Source of the DNA: Streptomyces sp. Alt3
Lineage (GTDB): Bacteria > Actinomycetota > Actinomycetes > Streptomycetales > Streptomycetaceae
Assembly: GCF_030719215.1 (NCBI RefSeq)
Contig: NZ_CP120983.1
Span: forward strand, 3,162,001 to 3,226,000
DNA length: 64,000 bases
Reading direction: 5' to 3'
The notes under the pieces were generated by a model that was not told the DNA's origin, ran no database searches, and saw only the letters and a program-made list of their open reading frames with translations. Below are positions 34,050 through 42,644 of the stretch, one piece after another. The position numbers and the translations under genes are program-made. Numbering within the stretch: the first letter of the stretch is position 1; each line of letters opens with the position of its first letter.

Positions 34050-36011
34050 ATGACCTCAGACATGTCCCGTACCGCTCCTCGGTGGATCGCGGCGGCCACC
34101 GCCGTGGCCGCCTCGTTCCCCCTGCTCGTCGCCCTGCCCGGAACGGCGCACGCTGCCGAGGCCGCCGCCTGCACCACGACAGGCCCCACCTACGCGGTCG
34201 ACTCGGCGGGCAAACTGCTGCGCGCCGACATGCCCACCCCGCTCACCGGCGGGACCCTCCCGACCGCCGGAAGCATCGACACGGGCTGGAACGTGTACGG
34301 CAGGATGCTGGCCGGGCAGTCGGCACGCTTCTACGGGATCAAGTCCGACGGCCTCTACCTGAGCCACCGGTCCTCGGGCACCTGGGACATCCACCACAAG
34401 AAGATCAGCGACAACTTCGGCTGGCTGGCCAAGGCGGAGGACCGCAACCAGGTCACCATCGACCGGGACGACCGGATCTGGGTGCTGGACAACGAGGGTG
34501 TGCTGCGGACCTTCTCGTACGATTCGGCCGGCGAGGCCTGGTCCGCGGACAGCGGCAAGATCCTCGACCAGGGCTGGGAGCGGTACAACCTGATCGTGGC
34601 GGCCGACAAGGGTGTGGTGTACGGGCGTTCGGCGACGGACGGCCGTCTGTACCGCTCCCGCTACGACTTCGCGAGCCAGCGCTGGCTGGAGCGCCACGTC
34701 GTCGAGAGCCTGGCCGACTGGAACGTGTACACCAAGGGGATCACCTCGGTCGGCGGCGACACGCTCATGGGCGTCACCGCGGCCGGAGCCGCGCACTACT
34801 ACCGTTTCGACGAGAACATCCGGGACTTCCCCGTCTACAAGAAGACGGTCGGCGCCTCGGGCTGGGCCGCCTACACGAGCGTCGCCGGTGCGCCCGACGC
34901 GTGCCGGATCGTCAACACCCACACCCCGGCATCGGTGCCTGCCGGGTTGGAGGAGTACAGCCCGGCCGCCATCATGCAGTCCTCCTCCGGCTCCCTGGAG
35001 ATCGCCTACTCGGACAACATCGGCCACCTCGTGCACGGCAGGATCGCCGACCCCTCGGACATCAACTCGGCGAAGTGGGCGACGGTCTCGGGCAACGAGG
35101 CCTTCTCGGGACGTCCGACTCTCGCGGAGCACGAGGACGGCCGGGTCGTCGTCACGGGACACAACCTCTCGGGTGACATCTGGCAGCTCAACCAGAAGGC
35201 GAAGACCTCCGCCGACTGGGAGCCCTGGCTCTCCCTGGGCGGCGCCATGGCCCAGCACCCCGTGACCACGAAGACGGCCACCGGCAGGCTGGTGCAGTTC
35301 ACCACCGACACGGACGGACGGCCCTGGTACCGGATCCAGCAGCGCCCCAACGTCTCGTTCATGGCCTGGATGCCGCTGAACGGCCTCGGCCTCTCCGGTC
35401 CGCTGACCGCCGCCCCGGCCCGTGACGGTATCCAGCTGTTCGGCCGGAACGCGGCCGGATCGATGGTCACCGCCCGGTTCGACGAGGCCGGCACCCTCAC
35501 GTCCTGGACCGGACTCGGCGACCGGACCGTCACCGGCACTCCGGCCGTCGTCGTCTACCCGGGGTACCGCTACCGCGTGTTCGCCAACGACGGCCAGGGC
35601 AACGTCGTCACCACCACCCAGGACACCGAGGGCGGTGCTTACAGCGCGTGGAGCACCATCGCGGGTGTGGTGGCCGAAGGGTCGCCGACCGCCGTGGTCT
35701 CCCCGGCGTCGGGCCTGACCGAGATCATGGTGCGCGACGCCACGGGCGGCGTCCACAACACGGGCGAGACCACGCAGGGCAGCGGAGTCTGGCGCACCTG
35801 GGACCGGGTGGCCGACGGCGCGGCCGCCGAGCCCACCGCGTTCACCTACACCAACGCCAACGGTCCGCGCTGGGGCTTCACCTTCCGCTCCGCCTCCAAC
35901 GCCACCTGGATCTACGAGCTCAACGCCAACTTCAGCGCCCTCGCCACCCGCTCCACCGGCCCGTCGGCCCGGTTCACGGGCACCGAGCTGAACGCCCCGC
36001 CGGCCGGCTGA
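34050..36011 (+). CDS. Secreted tachylectin-like beta-propeller protein
   Basis: This 653-residue exported protein has a signal peptide up to about residue 36 (LPGTAHAAEA), after MTSDMSRTAPRW. Residues about 40-290 show repeated blades of tachylectin-2 type (IDTGWNVYGRMLAGQ, FYGIKSDGLYLSH, KISDNFGWLAKAED, SLADWNVYTKGI), a fold that binds N-acetyl sugars. Residues about 300-645 form a second propeller with seven-bladed-lectin-like repeats (SADWEPWLSLGG, FMAWMPLNGLG, YSAWSTIAGVV, VWRTWDRVADG). No catalytic domain is apparent. It probably binds surface glycans and is followed by a hairpin and a secreted sialidase, suggesting a glycan-directed pair. Confidence 0.85.
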   Translation: MTSDMSRTAPRWIAAATAVAASFPLLVALPGTAHAAEAAACTTTGPTYAVDSAGKLLRADMPTPLTGGTLPTAGSIDTGWNVYGRMLAGQSARFYGIKSDGLYLSHRSSGTWDIHHKKISDNFGWLAKAEDRNQVTIDRDDRIWVLDNEGVLRTFSYDSAGEAWSADSGKILDQGWERYNLIVAADKGVVYGRSATDGRLYRSRYDFASQRWLERHVVESLADWNVYTKGITSVGGDTLMGVTAAGAAHYYRFDENIRDFPVYKKTVGASGWAAYTSVAGAPDACRIVNTHTPASVPAGLEEYSPAAIMQSSSGSLEIAYSDNIGHLVHGRIADPSDINSAKWATVSGNEAFSGRPTLAEHEDGRVVVTGHNLSGDIWQLNQKAKTSADWEPWLSLGGAMAQHPVTTKTATGRLVQFTTDTDGRPWYRIQQRPNVSFMAWMPLNGLGLSGPLTAAPARDGIQLFGRNAAGSMVTARFDEAGTLTSWTGLGDRTVTGTPAVVVYPGYRYRVFANDGQGNVVTTTQDTEGGAYSAWSTIAGVVAEGSPTAVVSPASGLTEIMVRDATGGVHNTGETTQGSGVWRTWDRVADGAAAEPTAFTYTNANGPRWGFTFRSASNATWIYELNANFSALATRSTGPSARFTGTELNAPPAG

Positions 36012-36046
36012 CCCCGCGCCGACACGACACCCCGCATCCCCACCCA

Positions 36047-36077
36047 CCGCAGTCGTCCCCTTCCGGGACGGCTGCGG
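36047..36077 (+). terminator. Hairpin after lectin gene
   Basis: A 13-bp stem (36047-36059 with 36065-36077, one G-U) and 5-base loop lie between the lectin stop and the sialidase start. It could terminate the lectin transcript or act as an attenuator before the sialidase gene, which begins only 26 bp later. Confidence 0.6.
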
Positions 36078-36102
36078 TGCCGCCGAGAGAGGCAGCCTTC
36101 CC

Positions 36103-39100
36103 TTGCCCGTTGTCAGCACCAGGACGAGAGCGGTACTGGCGGGCCTGGGCCTGCTCCTCTCGTGCCTCGCCGTGCCCACGGTCGCCGCGCCGGAAGCCAG
36201 GGCCTCCGGCACCGCACCGTCCGCCGACGCCCTGACCGGAACCGAGCAGATCCTCTTCCGGTCAGGGACCGGCGGTTACGGCTGCTTCCGCATCCCCGCC
36301 CTGGTCCGCACCAGGACGAACGCGCTGCTCGCCTTCGCCGAGGCCCGCCGCTCGCCCTCCTGCGCCGACCGCGGTCCCATCGACCTCGTGGTCCGGCGCT
36401 CCACCAACGACGGCCGCACCTGGAGCCCGGTCCGGGTGGTGACGACCGGAAGCCCCGACGATCCGCACACACCCTGGACCCGGAGCAATCCCGCGCCCGT
36501 CGCCGACCTCGTCACGGGTGACGTCCTGCTGCTCTCGACCTCCGAGCCGGTACAGCCCGGCGGCAGGCGGACACCGCACGTCCAGCGCTCCACCGACGAC
36601 GGGCTGACCTTCGGCGCGGCCCGTCCGCTGCCGCGCTTCGCCGGCACCGACAAGGGCTGGTACGGCACCGGCCCCGGTCACGGCATCCAGCTCACCGGGG
36701 GCGCGCACCGGGGCAGGCTGGTCGTGGGGGCGTACGAGGAGCCCGATTCCTCGACCGCGTACGTCGGTGTGCTGTACAGCGACGACGGCGGCGAGACCTG
36801 GCAGGCGTCCACCACCCCCAACTCCCATGTGAAGGACACCGTCAAGCCGGGTGAGCCCGCCGTCGCCGAGCTCGACGACGGAAGCGTGTACGTCAACGCG
36901 CGGAACAACACGGACCCCGTCCACCGCACCCGCGCCGTGAGCACGGACGGGGGGACCACCGTGCCGGCCCAGCGGCCGGCGACCGGCCTGACGACACCTC
37001 AGGTGCAGGGTTCGGTGCTCGCTCTGCGACAGACGTACCGCGGCACTCCGGGTGACACGCTCGTGTTCGCGGCCCCCACCCACCCCACCGACCGCCAGGA
37101 GATGGGGTTGCGGTGGTCGACCGACCGGGGGGTGACCTGGCAGCAGTCCTCCCGGAGCGCGATCAGTGAGGACCGGGCGGGGTACTCCGACCTCGCCGAG
37201 CTCGTGGACGGCCAGATCGGGCTCCTGTACGAGGGCGGTGCGGACTTCTCCGCCGCGCACCTCTACTTCAACCGGTTCACGCCCTCCTCCGTGGGAGTGC
37301 CCGGCACGACCACCGGCCCGGCCCATCCGCAGCCCACGCCCGCGGCCGGCCGGACCACCCCGGACACCGGGCCGGACACCAACGACGCCTACCTGGCGGG
37401 GGACGCCACACTGGGCCCGGGCCGCTCCCAGCAGGCCCTCGTCCTGGACGGAGCGGGCGACCACGCCGAACTGCCGTACGCTCCGTCGCTGGATCCTGGC
37501 GCCGGTGACGTCACCTACTCGTTCTTCTTCCGCCACTCCGCCTCCGCCACGAGCCCCCAGCAGGCCCTGATGTGGGCGTACGGCACTGGCTCGGCCGAGC
37601 CGCAGGTGTGGATCAGGGCGCAGCCCTCGCAGGACCGGCTCTACGTCTGGGCCCAGACCGCATCGGGGACCACCGGGCTGGCGCTGCCGGACACAACGGC
37701 GTCCACCGCGTTCGGGGACGGGGCGTGGCACCATCTGGCGCTGGTGCGCACAGCGGGCCAACTCGCGCTGTCGGTGGACGGCGGGCCGCCCGCGGTGGCG
37801 ACCGGCGTCACCGGATCCCTGACGAACACCCTCGACCGGGGCGTCGACGGAATCCGGCTCGGCGCCAAGGCCGACGCGACGGCCAGCGACTCCTACGCGG
37901 GCGCGCTCGACGAGTTCCGGGTCCACCGGGCCGCGCTCACCTCCGCCCAGCTGACGGCACTGCGCACCGCGGGCGGTGCTCCCGGCGCCGAGGACACGCT
38001 GTCGGTGCATCTCCCGTTCCAGGTGATCGACCGCGCCGACGCCCCGGCCATGGTCTCCGTCGGCATCCAGGACGACGTCTCCGGCCACTGCGCCGACGGC
38101 ACCCTGCTCGACGGACTGCCCGCAGAGACGACGGGACGCGTGGGCAGGGGGGCGATCGGCGTGTCGGCCACCCGGCCCGGTGTCGAGACTCCGTACCTGC
38201 CCGCCCTGGACGTGGGTTCCTCGGACTTCACGTACACCCTGTGGTTCGCCCACGCGGCCACGGCCTCGACTCCCAACGCGGCTCTGCTGTGGGCCTACGG
38301 CTCGACATCCGGCAAGCCCTCCCTGTGGGTACGCACCCAGCCGGCCCAGGACCGCCTGCTGGCCTGGGCCCAGACACCCGAGGGACACGTCCAGGTCGCC
38401 CTGCCGGACACCGGCGCGTCCACGGCCTACGGGGACGGGGACTGGCACCTGCTGGCCCTGAGCCGCGCCGACGGCGTCCTGCGTCTGAGTGTCGACGGCG
38501 CGCCGGCCGTGGAGGCCTCCGGCCTCACCGGTTCCCTGACCGGGGCGGCGGCCGAAGGACTGCGGGTCGGCTCCAAGCCGGACCGCTCCGACGTGCTGAC
38601 CGGCAGGCTGGACGACGTCCGTCTGTTCGACCGGGCACTGACGCGGACCGAGCTGACCACCGCCACGGCCTCGACGGTCGGCGGCAGCGGCGGCTACCCG
38701 TCGGACCTGCCCCGGGTCTGGTGGTCGATGGAGCCGGGCAACACCGAGGTCCACCAGATCCAGCGTTCCGCGGCCGGCCCGGCGACACCGGACTCCTCCG
38801 CCCACTGCAACCACGCCTACGTGCGCGGCTCCGCGGCCACGGGTGACGGCAGATTCGGCTCCGCCCTGACGCTCGACGGCACGGACGACGGCGTCGAGCT
38901 CCCCTACGGTGCCGACGAGGCACTGGGAGCGGACGACTTCACCGTCGCCCTGTGGTGGAAGTACTCGGCCACCGCGGTCACCGGAGATCAGGTGCTGCTC
39001 TGGGCGTACGGCACGGGAGGTGCGGAGCGTCAGCTGTGGCTGCGCGCCAAACCCTCGCAGGACCGGCTGACCGCCCACCTCCAGACGGACAGCGCCACCA

Positions 39101-39471
39101 CGGAGTTGCACGCGGTCGACACGAGCGCGGGCACGGCCTTCGGGAACGCGGCGTGGCACCACGTCGTACTCCAGAGGTCCGGCGACCGGCTGACGCTGTC
39201 GGTGGACGGCACCGTCCTCGACGAGGCGGCCGCCCCCTCCGGTGCGGTGACCTACGGCGACGCCTTCGAGGTGTCCGGCGTCCACCTGGGGACCCGGCCG
39301 AACGGTGCCGAGTACCTGCAGGGGGCTTTGGACGAGTTCGTACTGGTACGACGGGCCCTGACGGCGCAGGAGCTGACGGCACTGCGCACACTCGGCGCCG
39401 ACCCGGGGACGGCGACGGTGGTGCGGCTCCCCTTCGAGACGGTGACGGCGACGGGATACGCCCGCATGTGA
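36103..39471 (+). CDS. Secreted GH33 sialidase with three LamG-like domains
   Basis: This 1,122-residue exported enzyme has a signal peptide ending near residue 35. The six-blade sialidase domain (about 45-395) contains GCFRIPALV (FRIP Arg63), Asp boxes STNDGRTW (100-107), STDDGLTF, SDDGGETW and STDRGVTW, acid/base Asp in CADRGPID, and the late AGYSDLAEL nucleophile Tyr region. After a Pro/Thr linker, three concanavalin-like LamG domains follow (about 430-630, 660-860, 890-1115), each with a D-G-x-x-D-x-x-x-LPY start and WHHLAL-type strand. It hydrolyses terminal nonulosonic acids. TTG at 36103 has GAGAGG upstream; no better start exists. Either host glycans or the strain's own polymer could be the target. 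Confidence 0.93.
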   Translation: MPVVSTRTRAVLAGLGLLLSCLAVPTVAAPEARASGTAPSADALTGTEQILFRSGTGGYGCFRIPALVRTRTNALLAFAEARRSPSCADRGPIDLVVRRSTNDGRTWSPVRVVTTGSPDDPHTPWTRSNPAPVADLVTGDVLLLSTSEPVQPGGRRTPHVQRSTDDGLTFGAARPLPRFAGTDKGWYGTGPGHGIQLTGGAHRGRLVVGAYEEPDSSTAYVGVLYSDDGGETWQASTTPNSHVKDTVKPGEPAVAELDDGSVYVNARNNTDPVHRTRAVSTDGGTTVPAQRPATGLTTPQVQGSVLALRQTYRGTPGDTLVFAAPTHPTDRQEMGLRWSTDRGVTWQQSSRSAISEDRAGYSDLAELVDGQIGLLYEGGADFSAAHLYFNRFTPSSVGVPGTTTGPAHPQPTPAAGRTTPDTGPDTNDAYLAGDATLGPGRSQQALVLDGAGDHAELPYAPSLDPGAGDVTYSFFFRHSASATSPQQALMWAYGTGSAEPQVWIRAQPSQDRLYVWAQTASGTTGLALPDTTASTAFGDGAWHHLALVRTAGQLALSVDGGPPAVATGVTGSLTNTLDRGVDGIRLGAKADATASDSYAGALDEFRVHRAALTSAQLTALRTAGGAPGAEDTLSVHLPFQVIDRADAPAMVSVGIQDDVSGHCADGTLLDGLPAETTGRVGRGAIGVSATRPGVETPYLPALDVGSSDFTYTLWFAHAATASTPNAALLWAYGSTSGKPSLWVRTQPAQDRLLAWAQTPEGHVQVALPDTGASTAYGDGDWHLLALSRADGVLRLSVDGAPAVEASGLTGSLTGAAAEGLRVGSKPDRSDVLTGRLDDVRLFDRALTRTELTTATASTVGGSGGYPSDLPRVWWSMEPGNTEVHQIQRSAAGPATPDSSAHCNHAYVRGSAATGDGRFGSALTLDGTDDGVELPYGADEALGADDFTVALWWKYSATAVTGDQVLLWAYGTGGAERQLWLRAKPSQDRLTAHLQTDSATTELHAVDTSAGTAFGNAAWHHVVLQRSGDRLTLSVDGTVLDEAAAPSGAVTYGDAFEVSGVHLGTRPNGAEYLQGALDEFVLVRRALTAQELTALRTLGADPGTATVVRLPFETVTATGYARM

Positions 39472-39475
39472 CGCC

Positions 39476-39518
39476 GGCGGCGGGGTGCCGGGATCCACGG
39501 AGCCCGGCATCCGCCGCC
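39476..39518 (+). terminator. Hairpin terminator after sialidase
   Basis: ggcggcgg...tgccggg (39476-39492) pairs with cccggca...ccgccgcc (39503-39518) with one bulge, starting 5 bp after the sialidase stop. Confidence 0.6.
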
Positions 39519-39530
39519 CGACAGCGGGCC

Positions 39531-39561
39531 TTGACCTCAACTTCGCTTGAGGTCCTACGGT
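39531..39561 (+). promoter_or_regulatory. MerR/SoxR-type promoter with 19-bp spacer
   Basis: TTGACC (39531-39536) and TACGGT (39556-39561) are separated by 19 bp. The spacer is filled by the perfect dyad GACCTCAA/TTGAGGTC (39533-39540 with 39547-39554). Long spacers of this kind need a MerR-family activator. The start codon at 39569 is about 8 bp past the -10, so the message would be leaderless. Confidence 0.75.
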
Positions 39562-39568
39562 CCGGGGC

Positions 39569-40027
39569 ATGGACTACTCACATGACGACGCGGGACTGGC
39601 ACGGCAGCCCATCGGCTACTGGAGCTGGGCCGCCCACGAAGCGACCGTGACCCACATCCGGGCCGCACTGGCCGAACACGGCCTGACCCAGCCTCCCTGG
39701 TGGGTCCTCAACCAGCTCACCGAGGCGGACGGACTCGGCCGCCCGCGCGCGGAGGTGGTCGCGATGCTCCGCGGCTACCTGGACGCGGGCGACTCGCTGG
39801 AGCCGGAGATCGACACCCTCGTCGCCAAGGGCCTGGTCACGCAGGACGCCACCGCCCTCCTGCGGCTCACCCCCGAAGGGCACACGCTGCGCGCCGAGGC
39901 GTTCGAACGGGTCAGCAGGGCGAGCGCGGAGATCCACGCCGGGATTCCCGACGAGGAGTTCGTGGCCGCCCTGAAGGTGCTCCAGCGGATGATCCACAAC
40001 GTGGGCGGCAAAGCCTGGCACCACTGA
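39569..40027 (+). CDS. MarR family transcriptional regulator
   Basis: This 152-residue winged-helix regulator has an N-terminal helix (YWSWAAHEATVTHIRAALAE), a central DNA-binding domain (PPWWVLNQLTEADG, RAEVVAMLRGYLD, LEPEIDTLVAKGLV) and a wing LLRLTPEGHTLRAEA, followed by a dimerisation helix. The GLA-x-QPI-Y-WSW start is typical of a Streptomyces MarR subgroup. It is expressed from the MerR-type promoter immediately upstream and is probably leaderless. The target may be itself or the convergent LysE exporter gene; no MarR palindrome other than the promoter dyad was found. Confidence 0.88.
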   Translation: MDYSHDDAGLARQPIGYWSWAAHEATVTHIRAALAEHGLTQPPWWVLNQLTEADGLGRPRAEVVAMLRGYLDAGDSLEPEIDTLVAKGLVTQDATALLRLTPEGHTLRAEAFERVSRASAEIHAGIPDEEFVAALKVLQRMIHNVGGKAWHH

Positions 40028-40050
40028 GCCCTGCCGCCGGTCCGGCTCGG

Positions 40051-40710
40051 TCAGACCCCGCTGAGCGACAGCTTCGCCGCGAAGCCGAGGAACAGCACGC
40101 CCGCCGCCGTGGTGGCCCCCGCCGACAGCCGCTTACGGCGGCGGAACGCGTTGGCCAGACGGGTGCCGCCGAATATGAGCGCCGAGAGGTAGAGGAAGCT
40201 GCCGATCTGGAGCAGCGTGCCGAGCAGCAGGAAGGAGAGCGCCGGATAGGCGTAGCCGGGATCGACGAACTGCACGAAGAAGGAGATCAGGAACAGGATC
40301 GCCTTCGGGTTGATCAGGCTGACCACGAGCGCCCGCCGGTAAGGGTGCTCCACGGCCCCCGCCGGTGCGGCGCTCTCCTCCGTCAGCTCGGCGGCCCGCT
40401 GATGCCGTTCACGCCACATCGACACGGCGGTCCGCATCATCCCGATCGCCAGCCAGGTGAGGTACCCGGCGCCCGCGTACTTGACGACGGCGAACAGCAC
40501 CGGCGTCGTCTGCAGCAGGGAGGCGGCGCCCAGCGCCGACAGGGTCATCAGGACCGTGTCCCCGGTCCACACACCGGCAGCGGCCACATAGCCGGTACGC
40601 ACCCCGCGCCTGGCGGCGACGGAGAGCACGTACAGCGAATTCGGACCGGGAAGCAGAATGATCAGCACCAGGCCGGCGAGATAGGTCGGGAGATCGGTGA
40701 CACCTAGCAT
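40051..40710 (-). CDS. LysE/LeuE family amino acid exporter
   Basis: This 219-residue membrane protein has the LysE fold of about six hydrophobic segments. LIILLPGPNSLYVLSVAARRGVR near 15-37 is the family hallmark with the PGP motif. A second half includes the internal repeat NPKAILFLISFFVQF. It would export amino acids or related metabolites in exchange for protons. It is convergent with the MarR gene (23 bp between stops). No riboswitch-like element is visible upstream. Confidence 0.92.
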   Translation of the reverse strand: MLGVTDLPTYLAGLVLIILLPGPNSLYVLSVAARRGVRTGYVAAAGVWTGDTVLMTLSALGAASLLQTTPVLFAVVKYAGAGYLTWLAIGMMRTAVSMWRERHQRAAELTEESAAPAGAVEHPYRRALVVSLINPKAILFLISFFVQFVDPGYAYPALSFLLLGTLLQIGSFLYLSALIFGGTRLANAFRRRKRLSAGATTAAGVLFLGFAAKLSLSGV

Positions 40711-40813
40711 GGACGGAGTGTCGCACGCGGGTACGACACTCCGCCCTGGTGGTTCACATCGCGGAGGACCAGCCCCCGTCGCCGTCCGGCAGCCGGTCGT
40801 GCTGGATCACAGC

Positions 40814-42394
40814 TCAGAACGCGTCCGTCGGTACGTACGCGCCCCAGACCTCCCGCAGCGCGTCGCAGACCTCGCCGACGGTGGCCCGCTCCCTGAGGGC
40901 GTCCTTCATCGGGTGGAGCACGTTGGCCGTTCCCTCCGCCGCCCTCTTGAGCTCCGCCAGCGCCGAGTCCACCGCGCCCTGGTCGCGTTCGGCCCGGAGC
41001 TTCGCCAGGCGGGCCGCCTGCCGCGCCTCGATCGCCGGGTCGACGCGCAGCGGCTCGTACGGCTCCTCCGCGCCGAGGCGGAAGCGGTTGACGCCGACGA
41101 CGACGCGGTCGCCGCTGTCCGTCTCCAAAGCGATGCGGTACGCGCTGCGCTCGATCTCGCTCTTCTGGAAGCCGCGCTCGATGGCTTCGACCGCGCCCCC
41201 CAAGTCCTCGACCCTGAGCATCAGTTCCAGGGCGGCGGCCTCGACGTCGTCGGTCATCTTCTCGACGACGTACGAACCCGCGAAGGGGTCCACCGTCGCC
41301 GTCACGTCCGTCTCGTACGCCAGGACCTGCTGGGTACGCAGCGCGAGGCGGGCCGACCTGTCCGTCGGCAGGGCGATGGCCTCGTCGAAGGAGTTGGTGT
41401 GCAGCGACTGCGTGCCGCCGAGGACGGCCCCCAGGCCCTGCACGGCGACCCTCACGAGGTTGACCTCGGGCTGCTGGGCGGTGAGCTGGACGCCCGCCGT
41501 CTGGGTGTGGAAGCGCAGCATCAGGGACTTGGGGTTCTTCGCGCCGAACTCCTCCTTCATCACCTTCGCCCAGATCCGGCGCGCGGCGCGGAACTTGGCG
41601 ACCTCCTCCAGGATCGTCGTACGGGCGACGAAGAAGAAGGAGAGCCGGGGCGCGAAGTCGTCGACGTCCATCCCCGCCGCCACGGCCGTCCGGACGTACT
41701 CGATGCCGTCCGCGAGGGTGAAGGCGATCTCCTGCGCGGGAGAGGCACCCGCCTCGGCCATGTGGTAGCCGGAGATCGAGATCGTGTTCCACTTCGGGAT
41801 CTCGGCCTTGCAGTACTTGAAGATGTCGGCGATCAGCCTCAGCGAGGGCTTGGGCGGGAAGATGTACGTGCCCCGGGCGATGTACTCCTTGAGCACGTCG
41901 TTCTGGATCGTGCCCGTCAGCTTCTCCGCCGGCACGCCCTGCTCCTCGGCGACCAGCTGGTAGAGCAGGAGGAGGAGCGCCGCGGGGGCGTTGATCGTCA
42001 TCGACGTGGAGACCTCGCCCAGGGGGATCCCGCCGAAGAGGACGCGCATGTCGTCGATCGAGTCGATCGCCACGCCGACCTTGCCGACCTCGCCGGAGGC
42101 GATGGGCGCGTCCGAGTCGTGTCCCATCTGCGTGGGCAGGTCGAACGCCACGGAGAGACCCGCCGTGCCGTCGGCGATCAGCTGCTTGTAGCGGGCGTTG
42201 GACTCGGTGGCGGTGCCGAACCCGGCGTACTGCCGCATCGTCCACGGCCTGCCCGTGTACATCGTGGGATGGACACCACGCGTGTAAGGGAAGGCGCCCG
42301 GCTCGCCGAGCTTCTCCTCGGCCCGCCAGCCGTCGAGCGTCTCCGGCCCGTACACCGGCTCGATGGGCAGTCCCGACTCGGACTCACGCGTCAT
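40814..42394 (-). CDS. Acyl-CoA mutase large subunit (methylmalonyl/isobutyryl-CoA mutase family)
   Basis: This 526-residue enzyme is the TIM-barrel acyl-CoA-binding subunit of a coenzyme B12-dependent mutase. [25 protein letters not shown] near 36-60, with the substrate-contacting Tyr/Arg segment, [27 protein letters not shown] and [19 protein letters not shown] are strongly conserved. The C-terminal cobalamin-binding domain (DxHxxG) is absent, so it must pair with a separate small subunit encoded elsewhere. Whether it rearranges methylmalonyl, isobutyryl or another acyl-CoA cannot be decided by eye. GGGAGG precedes ATG at 42394. A small ORF ends 16 bp upstream. Confidence 0.93.
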   Translation of the reverse strand: MTRESESGLPIEPVYGPETLDGWRAEEKLGEPGAFPYTRGVHPTMYTGRPWTMRQYAGFGTATESNARYKQLIADGTAGLSVAFDLPTQMGHDSDAPIASGEVGKVGVAIDSIDDMRVLFGGIPLGEVSTSMTINAPAALLLLLYQLVAEEQGVPAEKLTGTIQNDVLKEYIARGTYIFPPKPSLRLIADIFKYCKAEIPKWNTISISGYHMAEAGASPAQEIAFTLADGIEYVRTAVAAGMDVDDFAPRLSFFFVARTTILEEVAKFRAARRIWAKVMKEEFGAKNPKSLMLRFHTQTAGVQLTAQQPEVNLVRVAVQGLGAVLGGTQSLHTNSFDEAIALPTDRSARLALRTQQVLAYETDVTATVDPFAGSYVVEKMTDDVEAAALELMLRVEDLGGAVEAIERGFQKSEIERSAYRIALETDSGDRVVVGVNRFRLGAEEPYEPLRVDPAIEARQAARLAKLRAERDQGAVDSALAELKRAAEGTANVLHPMKDALRERATVGEVCDALREVWGAYVPTDAF

Positions 42395-42410
42395 CTGCTG
42401 TGCCTCCCAC

Positions 42411-42536
42411 TCAAAGCTGCTCCTCGGTGACGAGCTGCGCGACGGACTCCGGTCGCAGCGCCAGGGCCTGCGCGTCTCCCTCCGCCGGGACCCTGCTGAC
42501 GGCTCCTGCCCGGCGGCCCGGCCGTGTGTCTCCCAT
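42411..42536 (-). CDS. Possible small protein upstream of mutase
   Basis: This 41-codon frame ([20 protein letters not shown] ... AQLVTEEQL) has almost exclusively G/C third positions in its last 30 codons and ends 16 bp before the mutase ATG. It could be translationally coupled, or be the end of a longer frame starting at another upstream ATG. No SD is clear and no family is recognised. It occupies the spacer between divergent mutase and L,D-transpeptidase genes. Confidence 0.35.
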   Translation of the reverse strand: MGDTRPGRRAGAVSRVPAEGDAQALALRPESVAQLVTEEQL

Positions 42537-42644
42537 CATGCGCAGGATTCGGCGACCGGGCAGGACGGGAATCCGTCCCATGAGATGTCCGCGCCGCGCG
42601 CCGGTCACGAGCGACCGGCGCCGACGGGCGGGTGAGGGGACGGA

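Noticed and set aside
34056..36212. 718-codon minus-strand ORF opposite the lectin gene
   Set aside because: Mirror frame with no signal or motif; the plus frame has a signal peptide and lectin-like repeats.
15363..39471. A secondary-metabolite biosynthetic cluster
   Set aside because: No PKS, NRPS, terpene or RiPP core enzyme is present; the genes fit wall glycan and competition functions.
36262..39570. 1,102-codon minus-strand ORF opposite the sialidase
   Set aside because: Mirror frame; the plus strand has FRIP, Asp boxes and LamG-like domains.
42395..42644. Possible c-di-AMP (ydaO) riboswitch before the L,D-transpeptidase
   Set aside because: Cell-wall enzymes in actinomycetes often have one, but I could not find its conserved core sequences here.
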